From: Piper betle
Lineage: Eukaryota > Streptophyta > Magnoliopsida > Piperales > Piperaceae
DNA length: 64,000 nt
Assembly: GCA_033002965.1 (NCBI GenBank)
Contig: JAURVB010014869.1
Coordinates: 1 to 64,000 of the forward strand
Direction: 5' to 3'
How positions within the stretch are numbered: position 1 is the stretch's first letter; each line of letters starts with the position of its first letter. The position numbers and the translations under genes are program-made. This document shows positions 59,101-64,000 of the stretch, piece after piece. The notes beneath the pieces are model-generated. The model searched no databases, was not told the origin of the DNA, and saw only the letters and a program-made list of their open reading frames with translations.

Positions 59101-61088
59101 CCTGAAAAATAAATATTCCTTCATGTATCAATGATGCTTAACTTCCAAGCATACTCCAACAATCAGCAAATCTTTTCCTGTAAATTTAAAATTAGCAAAA
59201 AATACTAAGAAGCTCTGTAAAGAAACACTTATAAGGTACACAGTTTAAAAAAGAAAAGAAAAAAGCTGCTTCTAGAGCAAATAAGAATTGTGGTCTTAGA
59301 TAAGACAATAACATTCGCCCCTGACATTATCTTTCATAAGCCTCCGCAACTTTCTCAATACCACTGCCAGCTCCAAAATACCGGCAATGCAGAGAGATAG
59401 CAATTAAGTTAGTTAAAAGAAGCCAAAAATTGTCTAGTTTTGATTAAATTGCACAAGAGTTGATAGAAGCAGACTAGGGCAATAAAAATTTAACATTGAT
59501 GACAACTTAGAAGCTTTATACCCACAATTTGATAGCATAAAAATGTAATAACTACTCACAAAGGGCAAACATTGAACTCAGAAAAATAAAACTACACATT
59601 TATGCAGACATGATGGTCCTAACGTCAGAGGACTGCAACAAATACATCAGAAATATTTACAGTAGAAGATTTCAATTTCACAATGCACAACTACCACCAC
59701 AACTTCATCCAAAGTGTGGACTTTTTATGATTATGCAAATCAGAGACTCCTATTTTGGGCAACTATTTGTGTTTCCCTCATTAATAATTAGTACAAAAAG
59801 AAAATCTTACAAACCAAAAAAATAAGAGTAAACACTCGTTCACCCATATAATGCAATCGTGATGGTCTTCATCTCAGAGAACCGCAGTTAACACACCACA
59901 ACTATATGCAGCACAGGACTCCAACTCCAAACTAAATAAAAAAACACCAAACATTCATCCAAAGCATGCACATTTTTACAAAAACACAAATCAGAGACTC
60001 CTATTTGGCGCTCAATTTCGCCTATTTCTGCCTATTCATATTTTCACCGTAGTGATTACCACTAGAATACGTTACAAACAAAAATAAATAAACAAAAAAA
60101 TAAATAAATCATCTCCCCATATACACAAACACGATGGCCCTAATCTCAGAGAAGCGCAACAAGCACACCAGAACCATTTGCAGTACAAGATTTCAACTCC
60201 AAATATTCACCCAAAGCATAAGCCTTTTATCATTATACGAATCAGAGACTCCAATTTTGTGCAAAACTTCACCTCTCAGAAAATGGGGAGGATTGAGAAT
60301 GGACGGGGCACCTGGGGCGGAAAGCCGGCGGGGAGACGGCCGGCGTGGGTGGCGCAGGGGAGAGGGCCCGTCGGGGGGCTAGAGGTGGGATGGGTGGCTC
60401 GTCGTCACGGCGGAGGTGCGACGGCGGCGGGGTCGGAGAAAATTAATTTCAAAATAAAATCTTGTACATTCTCATTAATAGTATATATTAAGAATATACA
60501 AAATCAATTCCAACTTTATAACCATATTATTTTAAATAAAATTAATAAATACTTATTTAGTTTTTTTAAATATAGTTGTATATACATATTAAAAGTGATT
60601 TTAATTTTAATATGTAAAATTTTTAATAACTAAATGTAATTGATTTTTTAATGATTTTTACTTTGAATAAAATTATACTAAGTTTTTTTAATAATAAATA
60701 ACAACATGCAAATATATTAATATGTAAAATCTTTAACATTTAAAACATGGAATACTACAAATACTTTGAAAATAAAAACAAAAAATCTTTAGAATCATTT
60801 AAAAAAACAAAAAAACAAAATCTGAAACCAATCATAATATATGCAACAGGTTAGCTACCAAATAAAAATACGCTTTTTGCAACGCGTGGCTGGTGCTGCC
60901 GGAGTGGGAGACGAAGGAAAGGAAAGGGAGTAAAGCTTACCTGCCTTGTTCGTACAGAGAACATTGTCGATGGAGAAGGTAGCGCTCCCTTGCTCGTCCA
61001 GAGAGAAAGAGACCGAATGAATTAGTGGTGAAGAGGAGACGTTAGTGGTGAAGAGGAGACGTTAATGGGGGCAGAGGCAGTGGCGATC
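59101..61088 (-). promoter_or_regulatory. Spliced 5' leader and intron of the PPR gene
   Basis: A strong acceptor, TTTATTTTTCAG, ends at 59102. A CT-rich leader at 61088-60941 ends in ACAAGGCAG followed by GTAAGC, a strong donor (60940-60939). The leader includes a 20-bp tandem duplication (TTAGTGGTGAAGAGGAGACG at 61022-61041 and 61042-61061, plus strand). The LTR at 61089 abuts it. The roughly 1.84-kb intron contains the 59580-60675 duplication. Splicing is inferred from sequence only. Confidence 0.5.
59580..60675. repeat. Segmental duplication, copy 2 (inside the PPR leader intron)
   Basis: Array units (CACATTTATGCAGACATGATGG near 59597, further units near 59840 and 60118), a GC-rich block at 60312-60440 ending in CCCCAG before GTGCCC on the minus strand, and the AT-rich tail, all in the order seen at 54530-55930. 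The block could act as an alternative first exon for the PPR gene. Confidence 0.85.
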
Positions 61089-62104
61089 TGTAATACCCCA
61101 AATCTGGTTCACACTTGTGAACCAAACCGACATATTACAAGCCCTGGTTAGGTCGGCTAACCCGAACCTAACTCGTGTGGATCCAATCTCGGCGTCTTAA
61201 GATGAAGATCGAACTTGTTATATGCATGTATGAATGCATAAAACCCTAACAGGATACTACATGGATGACATGCAACTAATTTTTCACACCAACACAATTA
61301 CAATCAAAATTAGTAAAAATTCTAAAACGAAAAGGACAGAATTTTCCCTAAAAATGTAATTAGGGCCCACCCTGTCAAAATCATATATTCAAACATATAT
61401 ACGCATAGTAACAATAGCATTCACACAGACTTCTAATCTACTATATTCATCATTCTCTGAACTTTGGGTCCTAACCCATCACACTTTTACTGCGATACTC
61501 TGATCATTTCATTTCATGTCATTGTCATGCCTCAAATATTTAATCATAACATATTTATAAAATAACATCATAAACAAAACATTAAACATTCAATCACCCA
61601 ATGTGTGTGTGCAGAAGACCTTATTGCTCCTCTGTCCAAGCTGGCTCGTCCAACTCGTGATTATTACCTACATATAGTATAAAAACACCTCAGTAACAAG
61701 TGTTACTGGTGCGGAAAATAAAATAACTATAACAAGCTGGCTATGAGAACAAACTCTCATATAAAAGAAAACATGATATATTCCACGTGAACACTCTGAA
61801 GGGCACTACTTAGGAGCCACTGGGCTGCAGACCCGGTAGCATCCTGAACTTATTGATCTACTGCTGGTACTGTGCCGCTCTCGGCACTTCTTTTTCAGTA
61901 CTTCTCGTGAAAAGTTATCCTAAGCCCTCTCCTTACCTCCATATTTCTCCTGGCCTTGAGCACGAAGGCCGAATACTCTCAGGCAGTCACCTTTAGTACC
62001 CTTTGAACCACAAGTCCGGACATGCACTGTACTAAACAGTACCCGTAAACCTCCACATTCTCCGGGTGTGAGGAACTCAAACGCGGAGTTGTCAGGATCC
62101 CTCG
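61089..62104 (-). mobile_element. Minus-strand LTR (3' part) capping the PPR leader
   Basis: TGTAATACCCC, the complemented LTR end, begins at 61089. The order is that of the chromovirus 3' LTR reversed: CTAACCCGAACC, a GGACAGAATTTTCCCTAAAA block, CCTGGCCTTGAGCACGAAGG and TCCGGGTGTGAGGAACTC. It is interrupted at 62104 within GGATCCCTCG by the next LTR. It resembles 28562-31647 more than the solo LTR. Confidence 0.8.
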
Positions 62105-64000
62105 TGTAACACCCCGTTTCGGCTCACCCGTGAACCGACCCGGAAATGTCACCGGCGACCGAACCGTTCGCTAATCTACTGGGTTCGGTTAAGCCGACCC
62201 GGATCTGCCCTCGGTGTCTCAAGATGGAGATGCAAACATGAAATGCATGGATGGGATGCGTGGGTTCTAACGTAGTCCTACATGCATGCTATGATGTACA
62301 AGCAAAGACAAGACAAAATAATAAATGAAAAACCAAAAGAAAATATATACTATTTTATAAAAATACGGTAACACATACTAATCTACCATGACATTCAACC
62401 ATTATCTCATTCATTTTTACCTGAGCCGAGTCTGTACTCCAAGGCTCCCTACTCATTCATATTTATCAGTTCGTTGCATAACAAGTAATTCACTCAAACA
62501 AACACATCAAAATTATCGTTTACATAACAATAACACACCATCATTATACGTTACACGCGGCAGGTACATGTGTGCGCGGTTCCGTGCTGCTCCTCCGCAG
62601 TCCCGACAGCTTTCATCCTTCGCATTTCTCACCTACATATATATAGGAAAACCGTCAGTAACGAGTGTTACCGGCCCGGAAAATAACTAATATCAAACTG
62701 GCACAGGAGAGCAAACTCTCCTGTTGAATCAAAACCATATACTTCCTCAAGAACTCTCATCAGGGCACATACGGGAGCCGTCGCCATCGGGTCGACAGCG
62801 TCCCCCTATCTTTCACATTCTCATGCCTCGGCCATTTCTCTATTGCTTCTCGCGTCAAATCTCGTTCCTATCCGCCCTCTGCACCTTCCATATTACTCCT
62901 GGCCTTGAGCACGAAGGCCGAGTACTCTCAGGCAGTCGCCTTCAGTACCCTTTGAAACCACAAGTCTAGACATGCGCTGCAATGCAGTACCCGTGAACCT
63001 CCACACTTCTCCGGGTTTGAGGAACTCAAAGGTGGAGTTGTCAGGATCCCTCGGGAATGAAACGGCCCGCACACCATTCCAGAGCCCACTGTCGACACAC
63101 ACGTGCCCGCTCGCGTAGCACGGTAGTCGGATTTCCCTCATTCAGTCTCTCACCAAAACACGAAAACTATACATATATATAGGTCTGGGTTGGGATTTAT
63201 ACAATAGGCCCGAAGGCAACGTGAGCTGGATCTGAAGTTCGAAAACAAACTCGAGGGATCTCATCCTCGAGGGTTATTAATCCGGAAAATCGTTGGCTAA
63301 ATGGCCCGAGTTAAGTGGGATTCGATAAAACGCCACTTAACTCGTCCTGCACATAATAAATCAAATACACAAGAGAGTAGCGTAAATCAGAGAACGAGTC
63401 CTAAACGGACCTGGTAGAAGCTCCAAACGGGTCCACGCGCCTAGGCGGCGAGCTCCTACACCGTACCTACACAATCAAGCTAAAAACTAACGCCCGCATG
63501 ATGAATCACATATCCTATAGCATACACACACAATCAACACAATCACACGTCAATCAACACACATCAACCTATATCAATTCTAGCGAGTCTACTTAAGCTA
63601 GTTTGATTAGATCATGATTATTACTTAATAACCCTAATTAGTTTCATAACTTCTATTTTTAACACCACACAATCAAACAAATTTCATATTTTTATCCTTA
63701 ATCAAATCTACATTTATATATATTATTATAACACACAATTCACCAATCCTAGCATGCAATTCTAATAATCAAAACTTTCAAATAATTAAATTAAAATAAA
63801 TTATACCTCGCGTCGTCGAAAATCGGCGACGGCTAGGGTTTCCGTTTCGTGGCTCGAAACTCGAATTCGGCACCTAGCGGCGTCCGAAGTCCGATCAGAT
63901 TGGACCGGGTGCGTTCGGCGGATGATCCGGCGAATTTCCCACAAATCCAATTTCCGGCGGTTCCGGCGGTTTTCCGGCGAGTGTCGGCGGTTTTCCGGCG
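62105..64000 (-). mobile_element. Young minus-strand LTR, nearly identical to 37526-40381, runs off the window
   Basis: TGTAACACCCCGTTTCGG opens the complemented LTR. Coordinates map almost one-to-one, in inverted orientation, onto 40381 down to 38489, including an identical 82-codon frame (63141-62893) and the CCGGAAAACCGCCG repeats at the window edge. Inserted in the older LTR at 62104. Whether it is solo or part of a full element cannot be seen. Confidence 0.92.

Noticed and set aside
22657..64000. LTRs at 37526 and 62105 as the two ends of one element
   Set aside because: They are in opposite orientation and each has its own insertion context; the 37526 copy has its own target duplication.

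Overview
The window is a stretch of plant nuclear DNA from an angiosperm, probably a eudicot; I cannot name the species. It is AT-rich, with short GC-rich islands, and carries few host genes separated by nested retroelements. The plant assignment rests on a spliced Sec24 fragment, a MUSTANG (domesticated Mutator transposase) gene, a P-class PPR gene, two small B3-like genes, a chromodomain-bearing Ty3/gypsy element, an endogenous caulimovirid, and tRNA-Phe and 5S rRNA remnants of plant type.

Layout. 1-13 kb: two Sec24 exons at the left edge (minus), a small intact B3-like gene (1652-2071, plus), a long AT-rich intergenic zone with a 100-bp MITE and a 5S-derived segment, then a second B3-like gene (12226-12698, minus) with a one-base frameshift. 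14.7-32.3 kb: a nest built almost entirely from one LTR family (about 2.5-3.1 kb, TGTAAAAC...TTACA). The oldest plus-strand LTR is cut into three pieces; a minus-strand LTR sits in its first gap and is itself split by a younger minus-strand LTR; a Tekay/Del-type chromovirus (22657-31647, 5-bp target duplication CAAGA) fills the other gap. 32.3-41.5 kb: a CACTA-like terminus, then a 5'- and 3'-truncated endogenous pararetrovirus inside a TA microsatellite of a composite repeat, itself split by a solo LTR with a perfect CTCAT duplication.

42-47 kb: a possible small ORF and the MUSTANG gene (minus), whose N-terminal and main reading frames are out of register. 47.4-49.6 kb: an old LTR fragment and an hAT-like MITE. 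49.9-55.7 kb: a multi-exon gene for a conserved plant membrane protein (minus); its upstream region holds the uninterrupted paralogue of the composite repeat and a degenerate array of about 245-bp units. 56-61 kb: the PPR gene (minus) with a spliced 5' leader whose intron holds a second copy of the array and GC-rich exon-like block. 61.1-64 kb: the PPR leader is capped by a minus-strand LTR, which hosts a further LTR nearly identical in inverted orientation to the solo LTR at 37.5 kb and running off the window.

The host genes are unrelated in function: vesicle coat, transcription factors, domesticated transposase, organellar RNA factor. The unifying theme is repeat biology: repeated insertion of one LTR family into itself, loss of internal regions leaving solo LTRs, and capture of a viral fragment at a TA repeat for which this same window supplies a pre-insertion paralogue.
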